Below are positions 10,570 to 22,421 of a DNA stretch of 64,000 nucleotides, piece by piece (position 1 is the stretch's first letter; each line of letters opens with the position of its first letter). The notes beneath the pieces were generated by a model that saw nothing but the letters and a program-made list of their open reading frames with translations, was not told the DNA's origin and made no database searches. The stretch spans positions 6,820,001 to 6,884,000 of the forward strand of contig NC_081335.1 in NCBI RefSeq assembly GCF_022539665.2, written 5' to 3'. The stretch is from Daphnia carinata. Lineage: Eukaryota > Arthropoda > Branchiopoda > Diplostraca > Daphniidae. Both the position numbers and the translations under genes were made by a program.

Positions 10570-13340
10570 TTAAAAAAACAAAATAGAGGAAGACGAAAAA
10601 ATTTTGCAATTCTTTGTTTTTAAATTTAATTGAAATAAAGCAAAATTTAAACCCAGTGCCTCGGTGAAACAAAATTTTTGAGTAGTTTGTTTGAAATTTT
10701 GGAGTATCCATAGTGGCTCGCAATCAGGCAGGGTTTCAAATTCTACTATAGCAAGGCCTTCAAGATGTGATAATTTTTCAACTCTAAATGAATGGAAATG
10801 ATCGTCAAAACAGACTGTTTTGCATGGTATTACAGCAAAGTATAATGCGCTGTCTTTGACGGCCATTTTATGGACAAGTCCAAATTCAGGATACCCGTTG
10901 TCAGTTTTGTAACTAGGGTGAAGCCAAATAACGGACCCTGTGCGATACTCCCTTCCTTTAGAGTTAACCCATTTGGGAACTTTAAAATCGCATTGAAATT
11001 TTTCAGGGTTTAAGTTTAGAAAAACGAATTTTGCTCCATTACTTTTATCACAAGGACCCAAAACAAAGTCCTCAGAATGAAAAATGTTAGTATTCAAAAT
11101 TGCAGCACAAGACACGGTCTGGAGATGGTCGGCAACACTTTTACAATGTTGACAAAATTGCAATTATAATGCGCCACTCGTTTGCATATGTTGTGATACG
11201 CTTCAAAACGCATACACCAATATCGCACCGGTGGACCATTCTCCCTTATGACGGTTGGATAATGAACTAAATGATGAAATTTATTAATAGGGTTAATGTC
11301 CTTAAATAGTTTGTTAAAACAGAAAAATATTTGATTAATCAAGGCCTCTAGTATCACAGTATGTTCCAATGCGATACTTGGGGCAAAAACAATATCCATT
11401 ATTCTGTTTAACATTAAAATAAGCTCAAAGTAGGGATCACCAGTTTCAATTAAATCTCCAATGATCAATGGAAGCATTCGGATCAAGCACCAGTTTTGTG
11501 ACGCGCGCTGTTTTGTACTATAATTTCCCCTTTTTCGAATTAAAACATCTGTAAATTTTGGCGAAGGCTTGTTCTTCTTATCATAATAGCTGTAACTAAA
11601 GCGCTTTAAACGATTATTCAATTCCTCTGCTACGAAAAAGTTTTCCGTATTTTTCGAAAATTCACGAAACACAAGCATAATAATAAATGGAACTATTCCT
11701 TTCAAAAAATCATGCATACAATCAAGAATTAAATTGTTGGTTACGTGAAAATAACCACTTTTGTTCAAGTGGCAATTAAATTTAATTCCAGTAAGTGGAG
11801 TGGATTGACCGTTTGTCAACTTTGCCTCTCTTGCAGCAACGTCATAATTCTCTTTAGTTCGCATTTCTAAACCATGCGTATTTGAGTTACGTTTTATTTG
11901 GTCTCTGCTCAAAAGGCAAAGTCGACAAAATTTCGTAGCAGATGGCGATGAAAACCCAAACAATTCATGAATGCCCTTTGTATCGCCGCAAACAGAAGAA
12001 ATTGTACCGTGGATACGAAATCCTGGTAAATCAGAAACATCTAATAACATCCCTTGGTCAGATTCTAGAATTTCCATTTCTTTTAGTAATTCATCAATGA
12101 TAAATTTGAATTCGCTGTTTTTCAAATCTTTACTAAAGCAAACCGCAAAAGGATGAATGTTTACAAGACGCGAATTTTCTAATGGAGCCAAATTTTCTAT
12201 TCGAAAGCAAAACATACCCAACTCATGTTTTTTTGTCTTGCTGCCAAGCGGATTTGTGACTTCAGTTTCATCAAAAAAAATTTGGAAGTGAATTGCAAAG
12301 GGAAAACGTTTAAAAAAAGAACTATTTTTAAAATTGTTGCTGTCCCGATGGCTTCTAATGAAACCATCCTCGCTTGTTACTTCTCCAAAATATTTCGAGC
12401 GGAAGTTGTTGTCTGAAAATAATATGCTCAAAGTTTCTCGTAAAGAAATATATTGGAAAGTTTTTTTTGTTCTTTTTGGAAATGATCCCCCTTAGAATTA
12501 ATTCGAACAGGAGGATTACTTTCGTTTGATAGAAACACCGTCCTTGGCTCAACATAAGCGAAATGTGCTTTGAAATAGTTTAATCGCTTTTTTTGAGAAT
12601 TGAAGTTTCTTAGAATCGACGTAAGAGATCCGGTTTTTTCACGCTGTTCATCATCTCGTTCTAAAATGGCGCCCAAATTATTTGCAATGTAATCTAATGC
12701 GGTGTTTGAAACTAAATGTTCTGATCTTAAATTTAACATAAACTTTGCTAAATCCCTTACAACTTGTTTTGATGCTTTATTATCTTCAGTAACAACAATA
12801 GTTGCATTTGACATTGCAATGTCATTTTCCATGGTTGTTACATGAATAACATGAACATCTTCGTCGGTATTTGGAAAGCTGATATTTTGTCTAACCTCTG
12901 AACTAATTTTACGCCGAGTTTTACTACACCGCATTAAATGATTTCTGAAATTAGAAAAAGAATTAAAAGTCTCCGGACACCCGTTCTGAGCGCATACCAG
13001 TAGAGTTCCTCTTGCATCACCGGAAGTATGCATGGCATGAATAGCTCGTAAATGAGAAGTAAAATTTCTAAATTCACCTTTGATAAAAGTACGGGTGAAA
13101 TTTTTTGAAATGCACTGAAAACCAAAAAAAACCCTCAATGTCCGACACCGCAGAATTAAGAGCCATAGTTGGAAAAACTTATGTTTTTAGCAGAAAGAAA
13201 AAGTTGGAGACTTATAGTATACCTTTAAGTTTTGCCGCAACACTTGAATTGAAGTTGATGGTTAGCAAAAATGATTCTAAATCAATTGCATTAAGCTCCG
13301 AAACATCAATGAGGCACGGAGCACAAGTTGGATAATTAGA
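10570..13340 (-). pseudogene. Transposase-like protein with N-terminal zinc-finger region (GSK...HEL / MRFEAYHN family)
   Basis: The minus-strand reading starts in an exon near 13300 with NYPTCAPCLID. A C2H2-like region follows (FTSHLRAIH, CAQNGCPETFNSFSNF, NHLMRC). The main body contains FFDETEVTNPLGSKTKKHEL, SVCGDTKGIHELFGF, CRLCLLSR, LDCMHDFLKGIVPF, QNWCLIRMLPLIIGDLI and HHLVHYPTVIRENGPPVRYW with MRFEAYHN. These match a transposon-derived family widespread in cnidarian, arthropod and fish genomes; I cannot assign it to a named superfamily with certainty, though CACTA relatedness is possible. Two one-base frame breaks are visible: near 12460-12468 in an A8 run on the coding strand, and near 11144-11148. 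The C-terminal 10570-11140 segment keeps the family pattern (KEYRTGSVIW-like, EFGLVHKMAVKD). Confidence 0.65.
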
Positions 13341-13605
13341 CGCCACGCGGAAAAGGAGAAAACGCCCCTACAACGGACAAAAGAACCAAAGTTAATTAAA
13401 ATAAGGAAAGCAATTAGATCCTCAATGTGAATTTGCTAAAATATCTCAATAACATAGAAAAATATATGTACCTTGAAAAATTCCGTTTCCCTCACCAAAA
13501 AACGTGAACTTGCACGAACCACACCCAATAAACAGAAGGTTATTGGTTACTAAATGGTAAATCACATCACATAAAATATCTCCATAAAATAAAAAAATGT
13601 ATGTA

Positions 13606-14321
13606 GGGGAGGGTGGGCGTGGTTGGAACACAAAACTTATTTTTGTTCCGTACGATTACAAAAATCGTCCAAGTAAAGTAAAAAATATATAGATTTGTAG
13701 CCAGTTATCTCAGCTACATAACAGTATTTTTTTTGGGTGGGTTCGGCAAAGTTTAATATGTGCTATGAGTAAAAAACCGGAGGTACCCCAAGTTGTTTCA
13801 ATTGCCAATTCTACTCGGCAATTGAAACAGGGCGTCTGGGCAATTGAAACGTGGGTTTTCCATAAGAGAGCTCCCGCGTTTTACGAAAAAACTAAAATGA
13901 CGATATCTCAGAATCAGGGATACTCATTCATTGGAACAAGGTGTTCCAATTGCTCCGACCATGGGTCTTCTCGGAGTTTTCATTTTTATAGGTGATAAAG
14001 TTAAGCTAGAAAAAAATTAATGTGATCAACTTATAGCTTAATGAATGACGAATGATTGGAGACCTTTTTTAATGATTTTCTCCATCGTTTTCAGTGTGAA
14101 AACGAAAAAATTGTCTGCAAAAAAACAACAAATAGACAGTCAAAAAACAATTTTCTGGGATAATTCGAAAACTTTTAAATTCTAAAGCCTCAAATTTTTT
14201 CTAAAAATGTAGAACCCTAATTCCCGTTAGTTCAAATTTTTTAAACAAAATCTCTTACATACTTTAAGTGGTAGAATTTTTGTTTCAATTGCCGCGTGTT
14301 CCAATTGCGCCCACCCTCCCC
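13606..14321 (+). mobile_element. TA-flanked inverted-repeat element, family A, copy 2 (short form)
   Basis: Same termini and TA flanks as copy 1, same orientation, and only a handful of base differences over about 716 bases (for example ATCTCAG against TTCTCAG in the left third). That indicates recent duplication or transposition. It sits just upstream of the composite transposase gene. Confidence 0.85.
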
Positions 14322-15639
14322 TACCTTTGAATAGTAGAAAAAATCCGTTTCCCTCACAAACAAACGTGAACTTGCACGAATCCCCAAAAACAGTAGGTTG
14401 TTCGTCACAAAATTGTAAATCACTATTAATAATCACGGTACGAAAAAAATCCACAATCGATACCACTATCAATAACACTGCTAATAAAAAAACGCACAAG
14501 CTGTAATGCAAAATGCAGAACACATCAAACAATGACTTACAAATAATGAGTCACGAGCGACACTAGTTCCTTCGAAAATCTTTAAAGACTAATGAAAACC
14601 TCATGAAAAAAAACAGTAATCAGGGTAACCACACACATCTTCTAGTTGTACGTCCCTAAACACACAATGTAAGTCTTCATAATATTTTATTAATAATAAC
14701 ATTGTAATATTTTTAAGTAACTTAAGCCAAGAACAATTTGACATAAGTAATAGATCGCTGAACATAACTAAGAAAACAATTTTGTACATTACTTTTTAAA
14801 TTAAGTGGGGTAACAATTGTTGAACTGGTACAAGCTCGTAGCTGTCAGGGTTTCCATGGTAACGCGTGTCAAAACAGCAGCTTCTCAGAAAAAAATTTAA
14901 GTTTACTGCGTTCAATTTTATTATTTTTCTTTTTTCAGAACATTGTATAGCCTTTTTTGGTAAGTGTTTGGATATGTTGTATGAATTTTTAAAAACCCAA
15001 ACGAAATCTCATTCTGGATAAATTTGCTTTGGTGGCGGACAATAGTCATACCAGGGTTTTATGTTATTCCCAGATTTCGATTTGTCATTCCAGGTATTAT
15101 TTACTTATTGTATTTTACTTACTATTTAACTACGTTAAGAAACTGTGAAAGATAGATAAATTTGTTACCTAACTACATTCTTCGATAACCTAGGAGTAAA
15201 TAAAAGCAGTGAAAGACAAAAAAGTTCACGAGTCCCACAACAACTTATTTTATTTTGCATTATATTTAGTATTGGTGGTTTACAAAGGTATGGTTAACTG
15301 AATACACTTGTTGCCAAATATTATTCTTGTATACAGCATATAGTACATCAAAATCAATGGGAATATTGCATCCACAGGTCTCTTATACCAAACTTGTGGT
15401 TTTATTTTTGAGAACAGCATTTCAACGATCAAATTATTTTGTCAGAAAAACATTTGATTAATACTATGATTAACTAAATTATGAGTCTTTTAAACTGAAC
15501 GAAAATTTACCACATCTGAAAATGTATTTCAGCAGAAAAATAATAGATACAAGTTTGTTGGACGAGGATGTAGCCTACACAAATGTCTTCGTCAACGACA
15601 ACACAACAGTACTTTTCTTCAATATCACTGTAATTTTCC
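14322..15639. other. Intergenic, nothing recognised
   Basis: AT-rich DNA with no exon, RNA gene or clear repeat that I can support. Confidence 0.3.
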
Positions 15640-15930
15640 CACATCACCAAAGCGTACATCTCACGACCATTCTCAAGTTACTCCCCGATATAATGTTCGG
15701 CCGTCGTCCATTTTCGCGATGTCGTTTCACATTTCATGCCTACCAATTCTTTCCTTGTGGTAGACACCTAGTGCTCTACCAAATAGCAGAGGACTGGTAG
15801 ATACCTTACCAATCTCCTACTTTCTGAAAGCAGACAATTTTTTCTACCATTCCTCTACCTTTTCAGTTCTACCACGTATGGTAGTCGAAAGGTAGGAAAA
15901 TGGTAGAAGGCAAAAACTGAGAGTGTAAAA
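15640..15930. repeat. CTACCAT/ATGGTAG-rich repeat, copy 2
   Basis: Dense CTACCA and TGGTAG motifs end in CAAAAACTGAGAGTGT, the reverse complement of the start of the copy at 8128. The left boundary is not clear; it may reach further left. Confidence 0.5.
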
Positions 15931-17020
15931 ATCAAAAAAGGCAAAATGCAAATGCAATTTTAATTGCTTTAAAAGATACTTTTCTAAGACATCCTTATTT
16001 TGGGGCAAGTTGCCTTTATAAATTGTATCTGTCGCCGTAAAAACAGTATCAAGTCTCAATAAACGTCATTTACATTATAGCCTAATTGTATAAAATAGTT
16101 TAAAGTTATAACCGGCAAGCTGGACATTAATGTACTACGCAGAAATGTATTATGTATGGGTAGCCTCAAATGACAGTAAAAATACGCCCATATCAAATTG
16201 TATATCTAACACTAATTTTTATGTGTTTGTTGTAAAATGTGTTTGCCGAATAATTGGCGTTTTCGGTATTGTTGTTGTAGTTTTAAGGTTTCATGGCATT
16301 TGTTCTTGAGCTCAAAAGGCAAACCCAATATTAAATACATTTGGGTTTTTGAAATTCAAGTTTAATTTTAGCACTATCAACTATCGGTTCGCCTATGGAA
16401 TATATGGAACCGACCCTCTTTTACATTGGGGACAACTTACCCGATAGAATGGCACCGGTTTTACTTTAAGTTGGTTTCAAATCCAAATTACAGTTGTATA
16501 ATACGAGGTATTGGAAAAAAGAATTAAATCAAAACAAATCTTTGCTCCTCATTTGATGCCTAGCGGGGTTTTAAAATATATGATTGATGCGAAAAAAGAA
16601 CAAATTTGATAACTAGTACAACCCTAAATGTAAATTCGTCGCAACGAGTGTGCTGTCTTAACATTTTATGCTCTATTATACAGAAACAAATTAGTTATAA
16701 AGAATAAATTTTAACCGGTTGAAAATTTATCGCACTGTTAGTTTTAGTGAGCAGTTTTCCTGCCGAAAAATAGTCTGAAAGCGGTGGAAATTACAAAAAT
16801 GAAGACCAGTGAAGCACAGCGCAACATGGTGAGGTAATCAAAAAGTGAATCTTATTCGTGTAAAGGCAAATCAAGCAATTCAGCTTGAATGAATAGCACG
16901 TAAGAATGGTTGCCTTACACCAGCTTACACGGAAGACGTAATAAACACATAGAAAGAGAACAAGTGCCTCCATACTAGAACTTGATATTTGAGTAAAGGC
17001 CTGTTTGTCTACCACAAGAG
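15931..17020. other. Intergenic, nothing recognised
   Basis: AT-rich, with no supported exon or RNA gene. Confidence 0.3.
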
Positions 17021-17022
17021 TA

Positions 17023-18129
17023 GGGGAGGTAGGGCGTGGTTGGAACAAAAAACTCATTTTTGTTCCCTACGATTACAAAAATCGTCCAACTAGACTAAAA
17101 AATATATAGATTGGTAGCCAGTTACCTCAGCTACATGACAGCATTTTTTTTTTGGGTGGGTTCGGCAAAGATGAACATCTGCTATGTGTAAAAAACTGGA
17201 GGTACCTCAAGATATTTCAATTGCCAATTCTGCTCGGTAATTGAAACAGGGCGTCTGGGCAATTGAAACGTGGGTTTTTCCATAAGAGAGCTCCCGGTTT
17301 TATGAAGAAACTAAAATGACAATATCTCAGAATCTGGTATACGTATTTTGATGAATTTTTTACAGTAATACAAAGAATTTTAATCTTTATTTTTTAAGAT
17401 GTTTTATAACTTTATGAGTAACTAAATATTATTTAATGAATTTTGGTAGTTTCCTGAATTACAGCTCATACGCTGCATAGGGCTATAACACCGTTGCAAG
17501 ACTACAGTAAGGGGGACGCGCTTACGGAAATCGCAATTGGAAAACGGTGTTCCAATTGCCCCTAGCATGGGTCTTTACGGAGTTTTAATGTTTATAGGGG
17601 ATAAAATTTAGCTACAACGAATGAACTTTATTAGCTACAATGAATTTTGGTAGTTTCCTGAATTACAGCTCATACGCTGCATAGGGCTATAACACCGTTG
17701 CAAGACTACAGTAAGGGGGACGCGCTTACGGAAATCGCAATTGGAAAACGGTGTTCCAATTGCCCCTAGCATGGGTCTTTACGGAGTTTTAATGTTTATA
17801 GGGGATAAAATTTAGCTAAGAAAAAATTTATGTTATCAATTTATAGCTTAATGAACGAAGAATGATTCAAGACCTTTTTTTAATGATTTCATCCATCGTT
17901 TTAGGTGTGAAAACGAAAAATTTGTCTGCGAAAAAACTACAAAGAGACAGTCAAAAAACAACTTTCTGGGATAACTCGATAACTTTTAGTCTAAAGCCTC
18001 CAATTTTTTCTAAAAATGTACAACCCTAATTCCCGTTAGCTCAAATTTCTAAAACTAAATCTCTTACATACTTTAAGTGGTAAATTTTTGTTTCAATTGC
18101 CTAGCGTTCCAATTGCCCCCTACCTCCCC
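17023..18129 (+). mobile_element. TA-flanked inverted-repeat element, family A, copy 3 (long form, with duplication)
   Basis: Ends GGGGAGGTAGGGCG and CCCTACCTCCCC with TA on both sides. It is the diverged long subfamily: it keeps an internal block (around GCAATTGGAAAACGGTGTTC and the GCGTCCCC/GGGGGACGC segment) that the short copies lack. It shares this block with copy 5. An internal tandem duplication inflates it to 1107 bases. Confidence 0.85.
17437..17818 (+). repeat. 204-bp tandem duplication inside element copy 3
   Basis: The unit starting TGAATTTTGGTAGTTTCCTG at 17437 recurs at 17641, a period of 204 bases, with near-identical sequence through the GCGCTTACGGAAATCGC block. The second unit is truncated at about 17818. 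Confidence 0.9.
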
Positions 18130-18577
18130 TATAACATTTTCCGATTTTTAGGATAAAAGAAGTTAGTCTAGAAATGGGCAGTTTTCTGAAAAATTAGCTA
18201 ATATCCAAACGATCCTGTAAATTGTGTCAGATTATTCAAGTGGGATATGTTATACAAATACTTTGCCCAAAGCAATACCTCTTGCATATCAAATATGAAT
18301 GGTCTGTACTCTGCTGATTTTTTGGTGCCCGAATTCAATAAGCACAGTAACTCCAGCGCTGCACAAAATTGGCTCCTTAGTTTAAAAAAGAAAATGTTTT
18401 TTGTGAGTTAAATAAATTTTACATTTTAAATGATATTACCGAAACATGCGTCAAAATCTTCTTGTGACGTGTAATGACTGCATTATTAAAAACATATAGA
18501 TATGTGTAAATAAGATATGTGAGAAGGTTCGTTCAGGACAGGACTACGCTTTTTAATTATTTTCTGGAAGTTTTTAT
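18130..18577. other. Intergenic, nothing recognised
   Basis: No supported feature. Confidence 0.3.
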
Positions 18578-19745
18578 TTATTCTTGTGACAATTTCATGA
18601 CGTCTGCGTTTGTCAAAGTCTTGATTGAAACAGCATTTTTTCTACGCTGGTGTTGTTCTTGTAAAGCTTTTACGATTCCCAAGTAGAACATCATGTAACC
18701 TAAGAAAAGAAAAATTTCCAATCGGACTACGAATGTAGATAAACTTTTCACCAAATGACCTTCTTCATCTCCATTGCCGAAACCACCAGGATTGTTGATC
18801 TGTGCAGTTTTTACAGCAATTGCAAGCCCATGAACTCTTGTCACAGCCTGTAAATCTAGATGATTTAAGCGCTTCTTCGATTTCAGTTTATAGTCCACAG
18901 CGATTCCAAAGCACCTTGCTAGAACACATTTTTTTTTGTCTATTTGGCTATCATTTTTTTAAAACAAGCTCAGGACCTGAAATTTAAATAACTTAATATT
19001 TCAAATGATTTATGATGAACTATAAGACCTACTTCCTTGTTGTTTGTTTTGTACCTGCCTTGGTATTACTTTACTTACAAACTGTTCAGTAGTTGTTCCA
19101 CCTAACATAGGCTCTGCCTGTTGTAAATTGCTGTCTTCCTCTGCAACCACTAAACATGCAGGTAAAGTTTCTTACTGTGTGCTTTTTGTGAAAGTCGGAT
19201 CCCTTCATGTCCTTTAAAAAATACATAACAAGGAACGAATACCAAAAAGATAACATTTGTCTATCGTTGTAAATACTTTTACATAACCCTATCAAATGGG
19301 AATTACTTTTCAGCAGAGATATTGTAGCAGGAACTGTTAAAATGGTGGCCTCACCTACCATAAACTGTTGTTCATGAGCCTCTCGTGCCCAAGCGTTCCT
19401 CTTAGTGAGAGTTGTGGTAAGATAATAGTTACACGACATGACAGTTGATAATCGATAAAATTAGCTTACAAATATTTAGATGTAAGTCCTGGAATAATAC
19501 TTTTGAACAGTTAGGTTTTGTGGTGCTTATGAATTGCAAGGTGCACATATTTTTAACAGGTGATTGGTCGCCCACAATTACCCATCGACCAGGGAATTTT
19601 TCACTTTGGTTTTTTAACACAAAGATTGCAAACTGGGATACCTCACTGAATCTGCTTGATTTAACTTTCAAATACTTCAAACTTACTCACAGGTCAAAAG
19701 TTGAAGTAAAATTCTTGAATTCAATTTCGAATTCTTCTTTTCCTT
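18578..19745 (-). pseudogene. Unrecognised gene-like unit, copy 1 (paralogue of 56840-58420)
   Basis: Minus-strand coding-like pieces are: about 19488-19745 (FPGRWVIVGDQSPVKNMC, FISTTKPNCSKVLFQDLH, ending at a GTAAGC donor), about 19270-19440 (AHEQQFMVGEATILTVPA), and 18578-18880 (AVTRVHGLAIAVKTAQ, then a hydrophobic stretch STFVVRLEIFLFLGYMMF, ending in a stop at 18578). The pieces recur in order, diverged, on the plus strand at 56840-57560, so the unit is a real conserved sequence and not a random open frame. I do not recognise the protein. The hydrophobic segment could be membrane-spanning. Exon joins are uncertain, so I call it a gene fragment or pseudogene. Confidence 0.4.
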
Positions 19746-20099
19746 AGAATTCAACCATAACGGTTTTAGTTATGTGTTTTTGATATATTTTTTTGACCAT
19801 TTTTGAAGAAACAAGAAAAATATAAAAGAACCCTTAAAATACAGAAAAAGAACAGCAAAATGGAAAAGAAACAGTTTCTCGGATAAAAATAGAAATATTA
19901 CACACTGAGTTATGCACTGTAGCCTTTCTTCATTTGCTTTATAATCAAAACAGCCCCTGTCCCTTTAGAAAAAGATAAAACCGTCTTTCCATCTGTTTGG
20001 GATTGCAAATTTCTTATAGCGGGTTTTGAGCTGCTTTGGGCAATCAGTAGGATAGGATTATTTTTTAAAATTTGCATTATGCCAAACTTGTATTTCTTG

Positions 20100-20700
20100 C
20101 AAATGTAAAAATAATAAGACTTTCAATTTGGCATTTTCAAAGACGATGGGACGGGTGAGGGAGTGGGTTTTAGGGCTGGAATTAGGAGAGAATAATTACT
20201 TCATTGTTCGGAATTATATCGAACAATTATATTTCATATCGATCATATTTCATACGGAACTGAACTTATTAGCAAATATTTTAGGTTTTATTTACACTAG
20301 AAAAATAAAAGTTTTTACATTTCTTTTAAGAAACGTAACGTAATTATTTTTAAGGAGGCTTTTAGGATGGCATGGTCCTTTATGTGGTCTAAATAGCCAA
20401 CAAAACGAAATTTGAAAAAAAAAGTTATTTTAAGCTTACACGTCTTTTTGGGTGAAATATACCGATATGTTAACTAACTTCATACGTGCTAGATTGGTAA
20501 GAAATGAGACTGCGATCACAAGCGTATTTGTTTCGAGTCTAATCTATGTAGAAAAAAATTCACTTCTCGGTAACAATTTTAATACTTTATTTTTTTTTTA
20601 GTACTGGAGTTAGACGAACGAACTATAACGTTTAAGTTGTTAAAATAAATAAAAAAATTTTGTAGGTCTTTCATTACCTACAAAACTATAATTTGTTGGT
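20100..20700 (+). repeat. Non-coding repeat block shared with 57860-58420
   Basis: From TTTGGCATTTTCAAAGACGATGGGACG onward this block matches 57860-58420 closely (for example AATTATATCGAAC and TTAATTATTTTTAAGGAGG appear in both, with small differences). Both blocks are on the plus strand, although the associated gene-like units are in opposite orientations. Confidence 0.6.
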
Positions 20701-22421
20701 TAATCACATAATTGGTTAATAAAATCAACAATGATGAATAAAAAGGCTATAATAGTAAAATAATTTTTTCGTTTTGTTACCAACTATATAAAGGTCGAAA
20801 TTCTTTTTTTTATCTGGTATTTATTTCATATTGCTATTCACCTGCTTAGTATGAAATAGATAATGGGCATTATGAAATAAATAATGGGTGTTTTTGACAA
20901 GACGATAAAGAATGCTGTTTAGTCTCCTTTGTCAAAGTAGGATATCTAGGGGTATAATGCGAAAATTGTTTTCATATGCAATATTTCACACACGAAGATC
21001 AACGAAAACCATCAACTAAATGCAGCTTTGAGAAAATCACCCGCGGTTAACTTCTTTCGTTTGTTTTTAACGAACGAAGAGTGTTACGTCGCTCCATGTT
21101 AGTTACCCCCAAACCGACAAAAGGCGTTACCCAATATTAACAGTGCGGTAACGTAGTTCAAATTTTTCAAAATAGCACCGGAAAAGCAAACAAAAACAAA
21201 ACAACTAGTGAAACCAAATACGGGAAATTGGGGTTAACATAAACAACATGCGTGTCTTTGGTGCCCAAAAAACCCTGGTAATACCTATGAAATTAGAAAA
21301 AAAAAACTTTAGAAAAATTTTTCGGGTTCAGCAGTCGCCAGTAAGTGGAAAAACGCTTACTTTCCGTATTTTCAGAATTTTCGTATTTATTAATACCATT
21401 CATAATAACCCTGAAGTTGTTGGACATGACTGTTGATTATGGGTTACAACTTTTGTCGGTTAGGGAGCAACTAACATTGAGTGGGATTTACGATTTTCAG
21501 AAAGGAAATTTCTGGTTAACAGTTAATTAGTAAGAAATCACATCATCACTTAATATTGAAACGTACCGTGCTTAATGTAGTGGCATGTTTTGTGGGCTTT
21601 AGATTTTGACTTAGTGCTCTTTAGGTATCCTATCCCTTAAATTCTTCTACTCTTTGAAAAGCGTAAGATAATTGCAAAATTGGTAAGTAATATAGTGTTG
21701 GTGATTTAAAAAAGGAAGGTACGAACACTAAAAAACCTTTGTCAGCGTAACTAAAACGCAAAAATAACATAAATAAATAGAATTATTTAATGAACTAAAA
21801 ATTATAAGCTAGATGGCAGGCATGAATATGTGTAAGTAAAAAATGAATATTCTGTTATCAAACTAACCATTAAGTAACCACACAATAAATATATTGAACT
21901 ACATTTTATTTTAAATCCAAAGGCAGTACCTCAAGTATCTACTTGAACTTAGGCACTTAGGGACTAACTAGTAAACTTATATCGGTTAATTGGCTGAAAG
22001 GTATTCCATCCGACAGCGATTCGGGAGTCACTGGTTCGATAATCGTCATAGCCGATCTTTTTCAAATTTTGATTTCGTAAGTAACTATCCACCCTTTTCG
22101 CCAAAACAATCGTAACGAAAATAGTCAAAAATAAACCGACGATTCTCGCTTTGGGAAACGTACCGTCGGTTTTCGTCGGTTAAACCATACGCCCATTGCC
22201 AACTCTTTTATACTATTTTTGGGCACGAAAACCGCTAACAAAAATTAACAGTGTTGTCAACCATTAAAAAAATAAAAATAATATACAATATATGAAAATA
22301 AGTAATATGTTTCTTACATACTGAAATAGCATAAACTTAAAAAAAACACAAAATCAAACCATCCTTTAAAGTAACATCAATTACATTTTCAATTGAAATA
22401 TAGGGAAATTGGGAGTTAGGT
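20701..22421. other. Upstream region of the PC-esterase gene, nothing recognised except a short hairpin
   Basis: AT-rich and without supported exons. A hairpin-like GC-richer segment lies at about 22136-22180 and is listed separately. The promoter of the gene starting at 22422 should lie in the last few hundred bases, but no element can be assigned by eye. Confidence 0.3.
22136..22180. repeat. Hairpin-like repeat CCGACGA...TCGTCGG, left copy
   Basis: Contains CCGACGATTCTCGCTTTG, AACGTACCG and TTTTCGTCGG. An inverted, diverged copy lies at about 23178-23222. The pair flanks exons 1 and 2 of the PC-esterase gene. Confidence 0.45.
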
